From: Tepidamorphaceae bacterium
Lineage (GTDB): Bacteria; Pseudomonadota; Alphaproteobacteria; Rhizobiales; JAKSCL01
Direction: 5' to 3'
Assembly (NCBI GenBank): GCA_028289445.1
Contig: JANQPO010000019.1
Location: 1 to 64,000, forward strand
DNA: 64,000 nt
Shown here: piece after piece, positions 46,801-54,492 of the stretch
Layout of the letters: each line of letters starts with the position of its first letter
Numbering within the stretch: the first letter of the stretch is position 1
Notes under the pieces: generated by a model
What the model was told of the DNA's origin: nothing
Databases searched by the model: none
What the model saw: only the letters and a program-made list of their open reading frames with translations
Translations under genes and position numbers: made by a program

Positions 46801-47001
46801 GGTGGCACCGTCAGGCCCGGTGATTTGAAGATCACCGCCGAGCCGCTGATAGTGGCCCTTGAACATGGCGTCAGCATCGGGAAACGGCAGAACGTTCGTG
46901 CCGCCATCGACCGTGATGACGGTCGAATCGCCGGAAAAGCCTGAGCCTACTCCATCGCGCATGTGCGTCGGTGCCCCTGTCCCGTTGTCCTCAGCCCACA
47001 A
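40867..47001 (-). CDS. Giant FecR-like / cadherin-like / RTX type I-secreted protein
   Basis: A 2044-residue acidic protein, no signal peptide. Layout by approximate residue: an N-terminal module with 'GDLQITGPDG' (56); a FecR-like domain (118-235, ending 'ATMGVRGTTI'); a Glu/Pro-rich linker; cadherin/VCBS-like Ig repeats with 'NEDQSI', 'DVDGDGLSA' and 'DTDPDGDALS' (440-865 and 1075-1270); an embedded class-I-amidotransferase-like fold (865-1072); Asp-rich RTX nonapeptides such as 'GGLGNDIID' (1280 on); and two copies of a 160-residue module (about 1335-1500, 1680-1870). The TTG at 47001 lacks a ribosome site; ATG at 46962 or 46866 is possible. It is probably a surface adhesin secreted by the adjacent system. 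Confidence 0.88.
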   Translation of the reverse strand: MWAEDNGTGAPTHMRDGVGSGFSGDSTVITVDGGTNVLPFPDADAMFKGHYQRLGGDLQITGPDGATYLLIDYFDSAHPPTLYSSNGAILHGRTVAKLAGPQAPGQFAQSSAGGGNEPIGFIQTADGTVTVLRADGTTAQLSTGDPVFQNDVVSTAEGSGVGIVFIDDTIFTMTENARFVLNELIYDPTSTDNSLVVDIVQGTFAFVTGHVAGTGGMTVETPVATMGVRGTTILGDVAVDTGASDFYLQSEGDSFTVYEKGTTNIIAVITSTDIKISVLSVAGQFFEAPQTFQDINDTQAILNFFAQVNSEYLANPVVAPAPEPVNQNGDDAPDETEATDEVEEGQVIDGATQQIQLALNQVQELIGDTLGEDSELGLGETGEVQDLLSNLENEGFAPDPFALTEPPQVPQQDPDPVNALAFSVLTDEDSEASGDFSVSNPGAGTTFQVVSQPVAGVVTVSGNTFTYDPQGAFDALSEGETTSVFFTYTATQGGNTSPPATVEVAVEGINDAPTIDVPNLAGLATNEDQSIQLFGFSFNDVENDPVTVSVSAQSTITLNGFNPDGTKTPDLLALEAQFGAATFITGDGVDDEALSVFGPTNVINFMFSGFIYTPTPDSQDPGGLSLSVSDGSLTTTTNVTIAIDAQPDAPTVPNLGFATTGETAPITGAFQGFDADPGDTLTFNLLTVPGQGTFTNNGNGTFTFDPGDAFQSLGAGESLTLTATYQAEDSTGLTSNVGVIAITIPGENDAPDTTPIDAGAVSEDDAPIVIDLLAGQSDVDGDGLSALNIVVTDDLANPVSFVPDRDGTITIDPSQFDALNDGQSRTLTVSYDVSDGTTSTANTATLVVNGVTDNLPPDAVDDDLVVTTPKVGYFETFTGQGELYHVDEIDEVGFVPIQLFDLSAAELNGIDILYMTNLSNNDFGEMTPIQQANINAAVAGGLTLIFHDRYVDQAEFVLPGLNGATSIVRDFSDSTNIELLDDNHPIALGVGGVVTDASLDGGNHSNHGFADVPTLPAGSNVILTRSSPDEAVTFSYSSGLGTVFYSTIPLDHYLSESGSPTVNAAMSDYAVNLLEFAGEELGPSVITDEDSAETISLATLLANDTDPDGDALSIISVSPVSNLGAAVSLNGVITYDPSGALDYLDPDEIATDTFTYTISDGNGGTDTATVSLSVTGIDDPVTANEDFFLVPVNTTTDLDVLANDSDPDGTAVVRFPGGLTTSQTFRGGTVAVNADGKISYTPPPDTLGVDDFDYTLTNDDGTVSTATVEICIEPTITIDQLVLGTPLDDFLFGGLGNDIIDGGLGYDEFVGSQGDDTFLGAGAWGSGDNGQINYLLECGPNGVHIEFISVNTATIYDTYGFVDNAIDVWNYVGTMQDDTIVFDDALPIATDEGFFFEPFGGDDYADGNGGWNGLGYEGNQVFDPPAGIDVYWDRTDYAGPTTNLSDNPLDDTLGLVIDPYGDFDLFRDIEAVNGTQFNDTFYGNEDYNRMRGLGGVDNYYGTLNGIEELDFRRDAQNGGGQSIFTNLGTTAVFIPALVGVLVDGIPDDGWLDGQTVIDGFGNSEVATDIDWVRGDSTNDVLVGSGGDNRLRGEGGDDDLFGLTGSDRLEGGEGDDWLEAGDEADIDFSEPSDKLRGGEDNDTLVAGYGRPTNMIGDQGDDILDGVDTYQNGYDAFVRYIDENGPFGIAIEFTAPGIATVLDTYGDTDTIRYISEIAGTLQNDTLLWDGSIGGYGGGETDVALRPFGGHDYIKVNPANYNELKYNQDIEYGGTAPITAYWDSADFSEILPGPWASGLDPWGDPLVGTFGIVVDPFGDFDLFQGINVIRGTALNLGDMLVGDSGDNWFQALMGPDVFDAGFGFDTIDYREFGDVGRSQGIVADLEEGFVEDGFGNTALIYDVEAVIGTDFDDVLIDGVGFNFLEGGSGADQFVLVDDFSVDELFDVSHSDGDEVNIFQLIVDAFETPADINLAFEEELLSFVEVVDTGGGNSELWVRSEDPFEGEIAFFETVAVLNGIQDGDAVTIAFDEVGDVTANAYAYAPELT

Positions 47002-47306
47002 ACCAAAACGCCGGTGCGCGCGCCATTAAGGAAACGTTTACGATACTCTGGCTGACGACGTTACGGAACGCAACAAATTGTTCGGTTTTTGACAGTTCTC
47101 GATGCGCGTATGGTTAGCAAGATCACACTAGGTACGCGTGTATAATTTGGGAAACTCAACCCATGAAAATAATCTTGCAAATATCTTTGGTTGAAACGTT
47201 GCGATTCACTGTTCGAATCCATGACTGCGCTACACGCGAACCAGATGAATCTTTAATGCGTTGCAGCTAGTGTTCGGACCTCGTTCGCCTCGAATACTAC
47301 CCACCC
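47002..47306. other. AT-rich intergenic region between divergent adhesin and lytic transglycosylase genes
   Basis: This 305-bp stretch holds the promoters of both genes. TTGACA occurs at 47092 and TATAAT at 47141 on the plus strand, but they are too far apart to pair as one promoter. No terminator, operator palindrome or small gene was found. Confidence 0.45.
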
Positions 47307-48158
47307 ATGGCGCTTCCGATGGCCTATCGCCTGTCCTTACCGACCGTTTTCTTGCTGGCGCTCGCCCCCGCCGGTCCGGCGACTGCCACCACCGTCGCCA
47401 ATCCCGCCGACGCCACGGCGACCTTGTGTCGAATGCTTGACGGCGCGGCGGATGCCCATGGCGTCCCGAAGGACTTCTTCACCCGCCTGATCTGGACCGA
47501 GAGCCGTTTCAATGCCAATGCCGTCTCGCCCAAGGGCGCGCAGGGTATTGCCCAGTTCATGCCTTATACCGCCCAAGAACGCGGTTTGAAGGACCCCTTC
47601 GACCCGGAGCAAGCGCTTCCCGCGTCCGCACATTTCCTACGCGAGCTTCATGACACGTTCGGCAATTGGGGCCTTGCGGCGGCCGGATACAATGCTGGAC
47701 CCGATCGGGTCGCGCGCTGGCTTGCCGGGACTTCGTCGCTGCCGCATGAGACACAGAATTTCGTCTATGTGATCACCGGCCAGCCGGCTGCCGCTTGGTC
47801 ATCGGGCGAAGCTGTGGCGCAGACCGAGGACGCGACCGACTGCCCTACCCGTATCGCCGCGCTCGGCACCCGTCGCCTGCCGCCGCTCGTGAAATCGCCA
47901 ACGTGGCAGCCGTGGGGCGTTCAAGTCGCCGGCCATCACTCTCGCGCCCAGGCTTTGGCCGCATTCGAGCGCATTCGCAAGCGCTACAGTCGCATCGTCG
48001 GCGACCGCGTGCCCATGGTTGTCGCCGACCGGCAACGCGGTCGAGGTCGCCGTCCGGTCCAGGCCGTGCGGCTCGGCGCCGACTCGCGAAATGCCGCGGA
48101 ATCCCTTTGTCGAAAGCTCCGGTCAGCCGGCGCGGCCTGCGTCGTGACAAAGAATTGA
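47307..48158 (+). CDS. Lytic transglycosylase (SLT) with C-terminal SPOR-like region
   Basis: A 283-residue exported protein with a signal peptide (about 1-27). The SLT domain (about 40-150) has the catalytic Glu in 'IWTESRFNANAVSPKGAQGIAQFMP' and the conserved 'GLAAAGYNAGPDRV'. The last approximately 75 residues ('WGVQVAGHHSRAQALAAFERI' to the end) have the layout of a SPOR domain, which binds denuded peptidoglycan. It cleaves glycan strands during growth or machinery insertion. It stands alone, divergent from the adhesin gene; a link to type I secretion is not implied. Confidence 0.88.
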   Translation: MALPMAYRLSLPTVFLLALAPAGPATATTVANPADATATLCRMLDGAADAHGVPKDFFTRLIWTESRFNANAVSPKGAQGIAQFMPYTAQERGLKDPFDPEQALPASAHFLRELHDTFGNWGLAAAGYNAGPDRVARWLAGTSSLPHETQNFVYVITGQPAAAWSSGEAVAQTEDATDCPTRIAALGTRRLPPLVKSPTWQPWGVQVAGHHSRAQALAAFERIRKRYSRIVGDRVPMVVADRQRGRGRRPVQAVRLGADSRNAAESLCRKLRSAGAACVVTKN

Positions 48159-48406
48159 CGCGGTTTTGTCACATTGATTTCACTTGCAAAACCGCCGGAA
48201 ATCCATCACAGCTAGCGGCGGACGGGTCAGAGACCCCTGATTGACTGGACTGCGGCGGGCCGAAGCGCTGAATAATCCTTCGGACGGTATGACTGGGCGG
48301 CGAATAAGCCGATGTTGGCCGAAACACGAACTGTTCCTTTCCTCAGCCTCGACCGATACCCGCTCCCCGCGCCACGGCGCGGTCTCGACCACTGCGAAAG
48401 GACCAG

Positions 48407-48619
48407 ATGATGTCCACAGGTACTGTCAAGTTCTTCAATACCCAGAAGGGTTTTGGGTTTATTTCTCCGGATGATGGCGGCAAGGACGTGTTCGTCCACA
48501 TCACCGCTGTCGAGGCGTCCGGTATCCCACTTCTCGACGAGGGTATGAAGGTGTCTTTCGATACCGAGCCGGATAAGCGCGGCAAGGGCCCGAAGGCGGT
48601 CAATCTTCAGCTGATGTAA
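48407..48619 (+). CDS. Cold-shock domain protein (CspA family)
   Basis: A 70-residue single cold-shock domain with RNP1 'KGFGFI' (about 14-19) and RNP2 'VFVHI' (about 28-32). It binds single-stranded RNA/DNA and melts RNA structure. Two ATGs in tandem (48407 and 48410) follow AAAGGA; either could be used. A long upstream gap of 248 bp is consistent with the long 5' leader typical of csp genes, and a hairpin terminator follows. Confidence 0.95.
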   Translation: MMSTGTVKFFNTQKGFGFISPDDGGKDVFVHITAVEASGIPLLDEGMKVSFDTEPDKRGKGPKAVNLQLM

Positions 48620-48640
48620 TCGGCAAAAATCCTAGGATTT

Positions 48641-48670
48641 CGGCGGCGCCCCACGGGGCGCCGTTTTGCG
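48641..48670 (+). terminator. Rho-independent terminator of the cold-shock gene
   Basis: CGGCGCC-CCACGG-GGCGCCG followed by TTTTG, 22 bases after the stop codon. Confidence 0.75.
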
Positions 48671-48795
48671 TTGACGACCCGCTGAGTGCCGCGGTCACAG
48701 CGTCGTTCATGGTCGTTCATTTCCGGTTCAGCTAGACTTTCCTACAGTTCCCTCGATTCGATGACGCCACGGGGCGAAATCACGAGGAGACAGCC

Positions 48796-49239
48796 ATGAT
48801 CTGGAATCGCACCACTCGCGCCATCGCACTGACGATGACGTTCGCCATCGGCGCCCTGTCCTTGCCGGCCGCCGCCGAAGCTGGCCACCGGAGCCGGCAT
48901 CATCACCATTATCACGGCGGTAACGGAGCCGGAGTGGCGATCGCTGCGGGCGTTGCCGGATTGGCGCTCGGCGCAATCATTGCCGGCTCGTCGAATCGTC
49001 ACTATCACCGGCCGCGCACCTACTATCATCCGCCGCGCCGAGTGATCTATGAGCGCCGCGTCATCTATCATGAGCCACGCCCGGTCTATCGTCATCATCG
49101 GCCGCATCGGGTTTACCACGGTCGGCCGGCACCCTACACGGACGAGTGGTATCACTACTGCTCCGCGAAGTACCGGTCGTTTGATCCTGCTTCAGGAACG
49201 TTCCTGAGCTATTCCGGCGTGCGTAAACTCTGCCGCTGA
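48796..49239 (+). CDS. BA14K-family His/Tyr-rich exported protein
   Basis: A 147-residue protein with a signal peptide (about 1-29). A His-rich stretch (about 32-42) and an alanine/glycine hydrophobic segment (about 45-63) follow. Then comes an Arg/Tyr/His/Pro-rich region and a C-terminal BA14K motif 'WYHYCSAKYRSFDPASGTF' with paired Cys. BA14K proteins are Hyphomicrobiales envelope proteins, first known as a Brucella immunoreactive antigen. The His-rich portion could bind metals. Single-gene unit downstream of cspA. Confidence 0.85.
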   Translation: MIWNRTTRAIALTMTFAIGALSLPAAAEAGHRSRHHHHYHGGNGAGVAIAAGVAGLALGAIIAGSSNRHYHRPRTYYHPPRRVIYERRVIYHEPRPVYRHHRPHRVYHGRPAPYTDEWYHYCSAKYRSFDPASGTFLSYSGVRKLCR

Positions 49240-49284
49240 CGAAAAGTTACGTCTGGACCTCCAAACCGTCGGTGTCGGGCCCGA

Positions 49285-49929
49285 TCAGACCAGGAATGGG
49301 TTTGATCGGCGCTCGGCACCGAAGGTCGATCCGGGACCGTGACCGCATAAAAAACCAATGTCGTCGCCAAGCGGCAGCAGTTTCGATTTGATTGAGCTAA
49401 TCAGCGCCGCATGATCGCCGCCCGGCAGATCGGTTCGCCCGATAGAGCCGTTGAAGAGCACGTCGCCAACGATTGCGAACTTGATCGCGGTGTTGACGAA
49501 CACCACCGATCCAGGGCTGTGGCCCGGGCAATGGTAGATGTCGAAAGTCACGCCGGCCATCTCCAGCGTTTCGCCCTCTTGCAGCCAACGGTCCGAAGTC
49601 ACGTTGCGCACCGATCCAGGCGGCAGGCCGAACATCTGCGCTTGTGCCTCAAGTCCACCCAACAGGAGCGCGTCGTCCTCGTGCGGCCCGACAATCTCGA
49701 CACCCAGCTTATCCTTCAGATCCATCGCACCGCCGGCATGATCGATATGGCCATGGGTTAGCACGATCTTCTCGATCGTCAGGCCCGCGTTGGCGATCGC
49801 CGCCTCGATTTCGGAGACATCGCCGCCGGGATCGATGACAACGCCGATCTTGGTCGTGTCGTCGAAGAGCAATGTGCAATTCTGCTGAAACGGCGTGACA
49901 GGGACGATTTCGGCGCGAAGAGACGACAT
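49285..49929 (-). CDS. MBL-fold hydrolase, glyoxalase II-like (YcbL type)
   Basis: A 214-residue metallo-beta-lactamase-fold enzyme. 'LTHGHIDHAGG' (about 58) gives HxHxDH, 'CPGHSPGSVV' (about 134) the third His, 'VGDVLFNGSIGRTDLPGG' (about 154) the bridging Asp and 'CGHGPGSTFG' (about 195) the last His. The family includes type II glyoxalases acting on S-lactoylglutathione. ATG start. No obvious operon partner; it is convergent with the BA14K gene. Confidence 0.9.
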   Translation of the reverse strand: MSSLRAEIVPVTPFQQNCTLLFDDTTKIGVVIDPGGDVSEIEAAIANAGLTIEKIVLTHGHIDHAGGAMDLKDKLGVEIVGPHEDDALLLGGLEAQAQMFGLPPGSVRNVTSDRWLQEGETLEMAGVTFDIYHCPGHSPGSVVFVNTAIKFAIVGDVLFNGSIGRTDLPGGDHAALISSIKSKLLPLGDDIGFLCGHGPGSTFGAERRSNPFLV

Positions 49930-50038
49930 GGAGGCTCCGAATCGGGAGTGAAGGTCGGCAAACGCCTGCCTAGCGGGATTGTCTCACATTTGAAAGCCGC
50001 CGGTCGCAAATGGATCGGACTTATGCTACGCTCCGGCC

Positions 50039-50356
50039 ATGGCATGGTCAGCCCGATGGCCCTTGATCGCGATGATGAGCATCGTGTTGACGGTTTCTGT
50101 CGCGCCCGGTGTGGCGGTCACCGACCCGCTTGCGCCATCCGTCAAGCCACGCGTGGTTGACGCGCAACGGCAAGCGATTTCGCCGCGCCCCTGCACCTGC
50201 CGGTTCGATGGCGACGATTATCTGTTCGGCGAGACGGTTTGCATCCGGGGTCGCCAGGCGACGTGCAGCCGCGTGCTCAACAACACCTCGTGGCAGTTTT
50301 CAGAGCGCCCCTGCCTCCACATGTCGCATCTTGATCGGTGGAGCCCACGCGGTTGA
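50039..50356 (+). CDS. Small secreted Cys-containing protein upstream of RNase T2
   Basis: A 105-residue protein with a signal peptide (about 1-27). A compact Cys-containing core follows: 'RPCTCRFDGDDYLFGETVCIRG', then 'ATCSRVLNNTSWQFSERPC'. Five Cys suggest disulphides in the periplasm. I recall similar 'CTCRY-x-G-x-D' proteins beside T2 ribonucleases in other alphaproteobacteria, with no assigned function. Its TGA shares an A with the ATG of the next gene (TGATG), implying coupled translation. Confidence 0.75.
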   Translation: MAWSARWPLIAMMSIVLTVSVAPGVAVTDPLAPSVKPRVVDAQRQAISPRPCTCRFDGDDYLFGETVCIRGRQATCSRVLNNTSWQFSERPCLHMSHLDRWSPRG

Positions 50357-51039
50357 TGCAGACACAGTCGCTGCGTCCGTTGCCGTGGATCGCGCTAACG
50401 GTCTGGACATGTCTCACGATCTGCCTTGTGCCACCATCCGCCGCGCAAACCTCGACCGGCGAGGCCGGCGACTTCGATTACTATCTTTTGTCGCTATCAT
50501 GGTCGCCGACCCACTGCGCGCAGTCGGACCGCAATCGCAACAGCGAACAATGCCGTGAGCAGCATGACTCCATCGTCCATGGGCTCTGGCCGCAATACGA
50601 GCGCGGCTGGCCAGAATTTTGTTCCACCAGCCATCCGCTCAGGTTGCCGGCGGCCCTTCTGGATGCCTACGATGCGATGACGCCGGATCGCGGGCTGTTG
50701 GCCTATCAGTGGCGTAAGCACGGCACCTGCACCGGCCTGGCGCCGGAGGTCTATTTCGACACCGCCCACGATTTCTGGTCGAAGGTGAAGCTGCCCGTCG
50801 TTCTCAGCGATCCGCGCCGGGAGGCGAGCTTCGAGCGCGAAGACCTGAAAGCGCGCGTCGGCGCCGCCAATCTGGGGCTTATGTCAGACATGTTCGTCCT
50901 TACATGCGAAGGGCGCCGGCTCGATGAAATTCGCGTCTGCCTGACCCGCGAAGGCCGATTTCGGCGCTGTGGCGCGGATGTCCTTGCCAAGGCGTGCGGC
51001 CGTAGTCCGATGATCGTGCTTCCGGTTACCGGTCGTTGA
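50356..51039 (+). CDS. Ribonuclease T2 family protein
   Basis: A 227-residue exported enzyme. A signal peptide (about 1-30) precedes the fold. CAS1 is 'SIVHGLWPQYE' and CAS2 is 'YQWRKHGTCTGL', both with the catalytic His. Several Cys match the family disulphides. It is a periplasmic or secreted endoribonuclease cleaving RNA through a 2',3'-cyclic intermediate. ATG at 50356 chosen because it is coupled to the preceding stop; the frame is open from 50338. Second gene of a three-gene secreted cluster. Confidence 0.92.
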   Translation: MQTQSLRPLPWIALTVWTCLTICLVPPSAAQTSTGEAGDFDYYLLSLSWSPTHCAQSDRNRNSEQCREQHDSIVHGLWPQYERGWPEFCSTSHPLRLPAALLDAYDAMTPDRGLLAYQWRKHGTCTGLAPEVYFDTAHDFWSKVKLPVVLSDPRREASFEREDLKARVGAANLGLMSDMFVLTCEGRRLDEIRVCLTREGRFRRCGADVLAKACGRSPMIVLPVTGR

Positions 51040-51077
51040 CATTTCCAGGCGATCATCGCGAATCGAAGGGGATGACG

Positions 51078-51518
51078 ATGCGCACGATTCTGCCTGCTCT
51101 TTTCGCTTTTGCCCTCATGTCAGCGACGACCGCCGCTGCCGCCGATTTGTCGTCCGGCACGCACAAGCGCGTTGGGCTCGCCTTGTGGCCCGATCAGCAA
51201 TGCGATGACCGCGGCATCACGCGGAAGATTGCCAAGCGGTTCAATTGGGCGCAGCGCACCACGTTCAACCGCGATTTGCAGATCGCCGAGCTGAGCAATC
51301 CGCGTGAGTACGCGTTTCGGCCTGCCGAACCGCAGTTCCATGATCGCCGTTTCTGCCAAGCCGACGCCCTCATGTCAGACGGGCGTCATTATCCGGTCTA
51401 CTACATGATTTCATATGACCGACACCCGCCACTCGGCGGCGGCCTGGAGTTCTGTGTCTCCGGGCTCGATTACTTCCGCGCCTATGCGCCCGGCTGCAGC
51501 CAGCTCCGGCCGCACTGA
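51078..51518 (+). CDS. Conserved secreted protein of unknown function downstream of RNase T2
   Basis: A 146-residue protein with a signal peptide (about 1-22, cleavage near AAA). The mature part has four Cys: 'DQQCDDRGITRKIAKRFNWA', 'RRFCQADALM', 'LEFCVSGLDYF' and 'APGCSQLRPH'. I recognise this Cys spacing and 'C-x-A-D-x-x-M-x-x-G' pattern from a widespread alphaproteobacterial family without assigned function. SD AAGGGG precedes the ATG at 51078; 51072 is an alternative. It lies 38 bp after the RNase gene. Confidence 0.75.
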   Translation: MRTILPALFAFALMSATTAAAADLSSGTHKRVGLALWPDQQCDDRGITRKIAKRFNWAQRTTFNRDLQIAELSNPREYAFRPAEPQFHDRRFCQADALMSDGRHYPVYYMISYDRHPPLGGGLEFCVSGLDYFRAYAPGCSQLRPH

Positions 51519-51560
51519 ACGACGCGACACCCATCGCTTGTCTGCCAGAGACGAACTCGA

Positions 51561-51773
51561 CTAGTCGATGAAGTTCGCGATTTCGATACTGCCGCGCGCG
51601 GAGTGGTGCGCATACCTGGCGTGGCGCGCCATAAAAGCGCCAGCAACAATCTCCTCGTTGATACCCCGATGCAGTTCAACGAGCGCTGGACCGAGCACTG
51701 GCGGTCGATATCCGTCGAACGTCGGTCCACCGACGATATAGGCCAAGAGGCCCATGAGCGCGATTCGCAACAT
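51561..51773 (-). CDS. Possible small protein, uncharacterised
   Basis: A 70-residue open frame on the minus strand with a GGGAACGGAACA stretch just before its ATG and a short hydrophobic N-terminus ('MLRIALMGLLAYIVGG'). No family is recognised. It could be a small exported protein or a chance frame; the region between the secreted cluster and the GST gene is otherwise empty. Confidence 0.35.
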   Translation of the reverse strand: MLRIALMGLLAYIVGGPTFDGYRPPVLGPALVELHRGINEEIVAGAFMARHARYAHHSARGSIEIANFID

Positions 51774-51899
51774 TGTTCCGTTCCCACCATATTGATTGTT
51801 GGGAACGAGACTGGCGCCCGCGGATTAAACCCGGCATAACCCGGTTTCTAAACATTAAGGCAAATCGGCGTCGGCATCGGCGCCTGGAAAGGCCGCTCG

Positions 51900-52517
51900 A
51901 TGCCGTCACCCTCCATGGTTCTGCGAGGCTCACCCGCATCCCCGTTCGTTCGCAAGGTTCGCATGGCCATCGATCTCTTGGGTCAATCCGATGCGGTTAC
52001 CGTGATCGAAGCAGATACGACCGATCCGAACGACGATCTGGCGCACCAAAATCCCCTTGGGAAGATTCCCACACTGATCACCGAAGCGGGCGAGGCAATC
52101 TACGATTCCGCTGTGATCGTCGCCTACCTCAACGACCGTTTCGCAGGGACGCTCATTCCGACAGGGCCGGATCGATGGACAATTCTGACCCGCGAAGCGC
52201 TGGCGGACGGCATCGCCGAGGCCGGTCTCCTGCAAGTCTATGAAGAGCGGTTTCGCCCCGCCGAGAAACGACACGCCGGTTGGGTCGACCGCCAGGCAGA
52301 AAAGGTCGTGCGCGGCCTGGCGGCGCTTGAGGCCGAGGCCGGGACCTATCGCGGATCGCCAACTGTGGCGGACATTGCAGTGGCGGCGATGCTCGGCTAT
52401 CTCGATTTGCGCTTCGCCGGCGCCTGGCGCACCCAGCATCCTAAACTAGTCGCCTGGCTGACCGACTTCGATGCCGCAGTTCCGGCGTTTGCCTCAACCG
52501 CGCCGCCTGCGGCATGA
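51900..52517 (+). CDS. Glutathione S-transferase family protein
   Basis: A 205-residue GST. The N-terminal thioredoxin-like half shows 'GSPASPFVRKVRMAIDLLG', the cis-Pro in 'PLGKIPTL' (about 57) and the gamma-glutamyl contact 'YDSAVIVAYL' (about 69). The C-terminal helical domain ends in 'TVADIAVAAMLGYLDLRF', a standard GST helix-6 motif. Probable glutathione conjugation, peroxidase or binding function. Start ATG 51900; 51915 would give a more typical N-terminus. Confidence 0.88.
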   Translation: MPSPSMVLRGSPASPFVRKVRMAIDLLGQSDAVTVIEADTTDPNDDLAHQNPLGKIPTLITEAGEAIYDSAVIVAYLNDRFAGTLIPTGPDRWTILTREALADGIAEAGLLQVYEERFRPAEKRHAGWVDRQAEKVVRGLAALEAEAGTYRGSPTVADIAVAAMLGYLDLRFAGAWRTQHPKLVAWLTDFDAAVPAFASTAPPAA

Positions 52518-52705
52518 CGCCGGTGAACACCGGATTAACGGGCCACGCATCCATTCACGATAGGTTTTCCAATCTGGACTTGTTCCCTTTCAATCGAGGC
52601 GACGCTTCCTATCTCTACCGGCAAACAACCAGGCAATTTGCATCCGCTACCGGCCTCTCGGGTCCGGGCAGATGGCCGTGATGCCGTGACGAAGAGCCGT
52701 TCTTG

Positions 52706-53686
52706 ATGTCCTATCTCATACTGGCAAGCGGTTTGGCTCTTCTGGTGATCACGGGAGACCTTCTCGTTCGAGGCGCCGTTTCGCTTGCCGAGCGACTGAA
52801 TATCCCGCCCATCATCATCGGTCTTACGGTTGTCGCGTTCGGCACATCGGCACCGGAACTCTTCGTTGCGATTAAAGCGGCGCTTCGTGACGTTCCGGGC
52901 ATAGCCGTCGGCAACGTCGTCGGGTCGAACATCGCCAACATTCTACTCGTCCTCGGCATCCCGGCACTGATCTATTCCACGGAGTGCAATCAGCCCTTCG
53001 TCGTGCGCAACTCGCTGTTCATGCTGGGGGCCAGCATCATCTTCATCGCGCTGTGCTATGCCGGACCCCTTGGCGTGATTCATGGCGTGGTTCTGGTCAC
53101 GCTCCTTGCGGTGTTCCTGACTGAGTCGGCGCGCCGGGCGATGAAGACGGCGAGTGGCGGACACACGCATGCCGATGTCGAGACGATCGACGGAGTCGAG
53201 GGCGTGCCTCATAGCTACGGGATGATGGCTCTGTTTCTGGCGCTCGGCGTCATCGGCCTGCCGATCGCGGCTCATCTCACTGTTGACGGCGCCACCAAGA
53301 TCGCTGCGACGTGGGGTGTCTCGGAGACCGTGATCGGTCTCACCGTGGTAGCCATCGGCACGTCGCTGCCCGAGTTGGCGGCCACCATCATGGCCGCCAT
53401 TCGGCGCCAAAGCGGACTGGCGATCGGCAATGTGCTCGGCTCCAACATGTTCAATATTTTGGCGATCATGGGCATTACCGCATTGGTCACCGAGGTCGAG
53501 ATTCCGCACTCCATCCTGCAGCTCGATCTGTGGGTGATGCTGGCGACCGCTTTGATGCTGATGCCCTTCGTCCTGCAGCGCCGGCCGATCACATTCGGCG
53601 TTGGCGCTGTTTTTGTCGTTGCCTATGTCGCCTATATCGCCGCTGTCTTCGACACGTCGGCCGTGGATCTCGCCGTTGCCCGCTAG
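52706..53686 (+). CDS. Calcium/sodium (CaCA-type) antiporter
   Basis: A 326-residue protein with ten membrane segments and the two inverted alpha-repeats of the CaCA superfamily: 'FGTSAPELFVAI ... GNVVGSNIANI' (about 50-85) and 'IGTSLPELAATI ... GNVLGSNMFNI' (about 220-255). It has a central cytoplasmic loop that is His/Asp-rich ('GGHTHADVETID'). It exchanges Ca2+ for Na+ or H+ across the inner membrane. TTG at 52703 directly precedes the ATG at 52706, which I prefer. It overlaps the SDR gene downstream. Confidence 0.92.
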   Translation: MSYLILASGLALLVITGDLLVRGAVSLAERLNIPPIIIGLTVVAFGTSAPELFVAIKAALRDVPGIAVGNVVGSNIANILLVLGIPALIYSTECNQPFVVRNSLFMLGASIIFIALCYAGPLGVIHGVVLVTLLAVFLTESARRAMKTASGGHTHADVETIDGVEGVPHSYGMMALFLALGVIGLPIAAHLTVDGATKIAATWGVSETVIGLTVVAIGTSLPELAATIMAAIRRQSGLAIGNVLGSNMFNILAIMGITALVTEVEIPHSILQLDLWVMLATALMLMPFVLQRRPITFGVGAVFVVAYVAYIAAVFDTSAVDLAVAR

Positions 53687-54443
53687 GCGCACCGGAACGG
53701 CGCTGGTCACCGGCGCGGGGAAACGGATCGGACGGGCGATCGCGACCGATCTCGCCAAGGCCGGCTTCGCGGTGGGTGTCCATTACAACGGCTCGGCTGA
53801 TGCTGCCGACGAGGTCTGCCAGATCGTCCGCAATGCTGGCGGACACGCCGCGTCCGTTCAGTGCGACCTGGCCGATGCCGATGCCGTGCGCACGCTTTTG
53901 CCGCGAACGGTCGATGCGCTCGGGCCGGTGTCGGTGCTCGTCAACAACGCCTCCCTTTTCGAACCGGATGGTCTGGGGGCGTTCGACGATGCCGTCTGGG
54001 ATGCGCACATGAATGTTCATGTCCGCGCACCTGTCTACCTGACCGATGCGCTTGCCGCGCAGCTGCCCGATGACGAGAGCGGTGTCGTGGTGAACATGAT
54101 CGACCAGCGCGTCTGGCGGCTGACCCCCGCCTATATGTCGTACACCTTATCGAAGTCGGCGCTGTGGACCGCGACTCGCACGCTGGCGCAGGCGCTGGCG
54201 CCACGGGTGCGGGTGTGCGGGATCGGGCCGGGCCCGACACTGGCCAACACGCGTCAGTCGACGGAGGATTTTGCCAATCAAGCCTCGCTCGTGCCGCTCG
54301 GACACGGACCGTCGCTTGAGGAAATCTGCGCCACCGTCCGCTACATCATCGACACCCCGTCGCTGACCGGCCAGATGATTGCCGTCGACGGCGGTCAGCA
54401 TTTGGCCTGGGAAACGCCGGACTTCTTAGGCGCCAAGGAATAA
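53676..54443 (+). CDS. SDR oxidoreductase, pteridine-reductase-like
   Basis: A 255-residue SDR. '[17 protein letters not shown]' carries the TGxxxRIG pattern of pteridine reductases (FolM/PTR1) and '[12 protein letters not shown]' supports it. 'VVNMIDQRV' has the family Asp in place of Ser, and the catalytic Tyr and Lys lie in '[10 protein letters not shown]'. It probably reduces a dihydropterin or related quinonoid substrate with NADPH. The start is uncertain: TTG at 53676 overlaps the antiporter stop by 11 bp, while an upstream ATG at 53625 gives a longer overlap. It precedes uvrC by 49 bp. Confidence 0.82.
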   Translation: MPARRTGTALVTGAGKRIGRAIATDLAKAGFAVGVHYNGSADAADEVCQIVRNAGGHAASVQCDLADADAVRTLLPRTVDALGPVSVLVNNASLFEPDGLGAFDDAVWDAHMNVHVRAPVYLTDALAAQLPDDESGVVVNMIDQRVWRLTPAYMSYTLSKSALWTATRTLAQALAPRVRVCGIGPGPTLANTRQSTEDFANQASLVPLGHGPSLEEICATVRYIIDTPSLTGQMIAVDGGQHLAWETPDFLGAKE

Positions 54444-54492
54444 CTCCGGCACCCATCTTGCGCTTGGTCACCGATCGCCACACTTTGTGGCC

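Noticed and set aside
47092..47146. Sigma-70 promoter (TTGACA at 47092, TATAAT at 47141)
   Set aside because: Spacing of about 43 bases is far from the 16-18 required.
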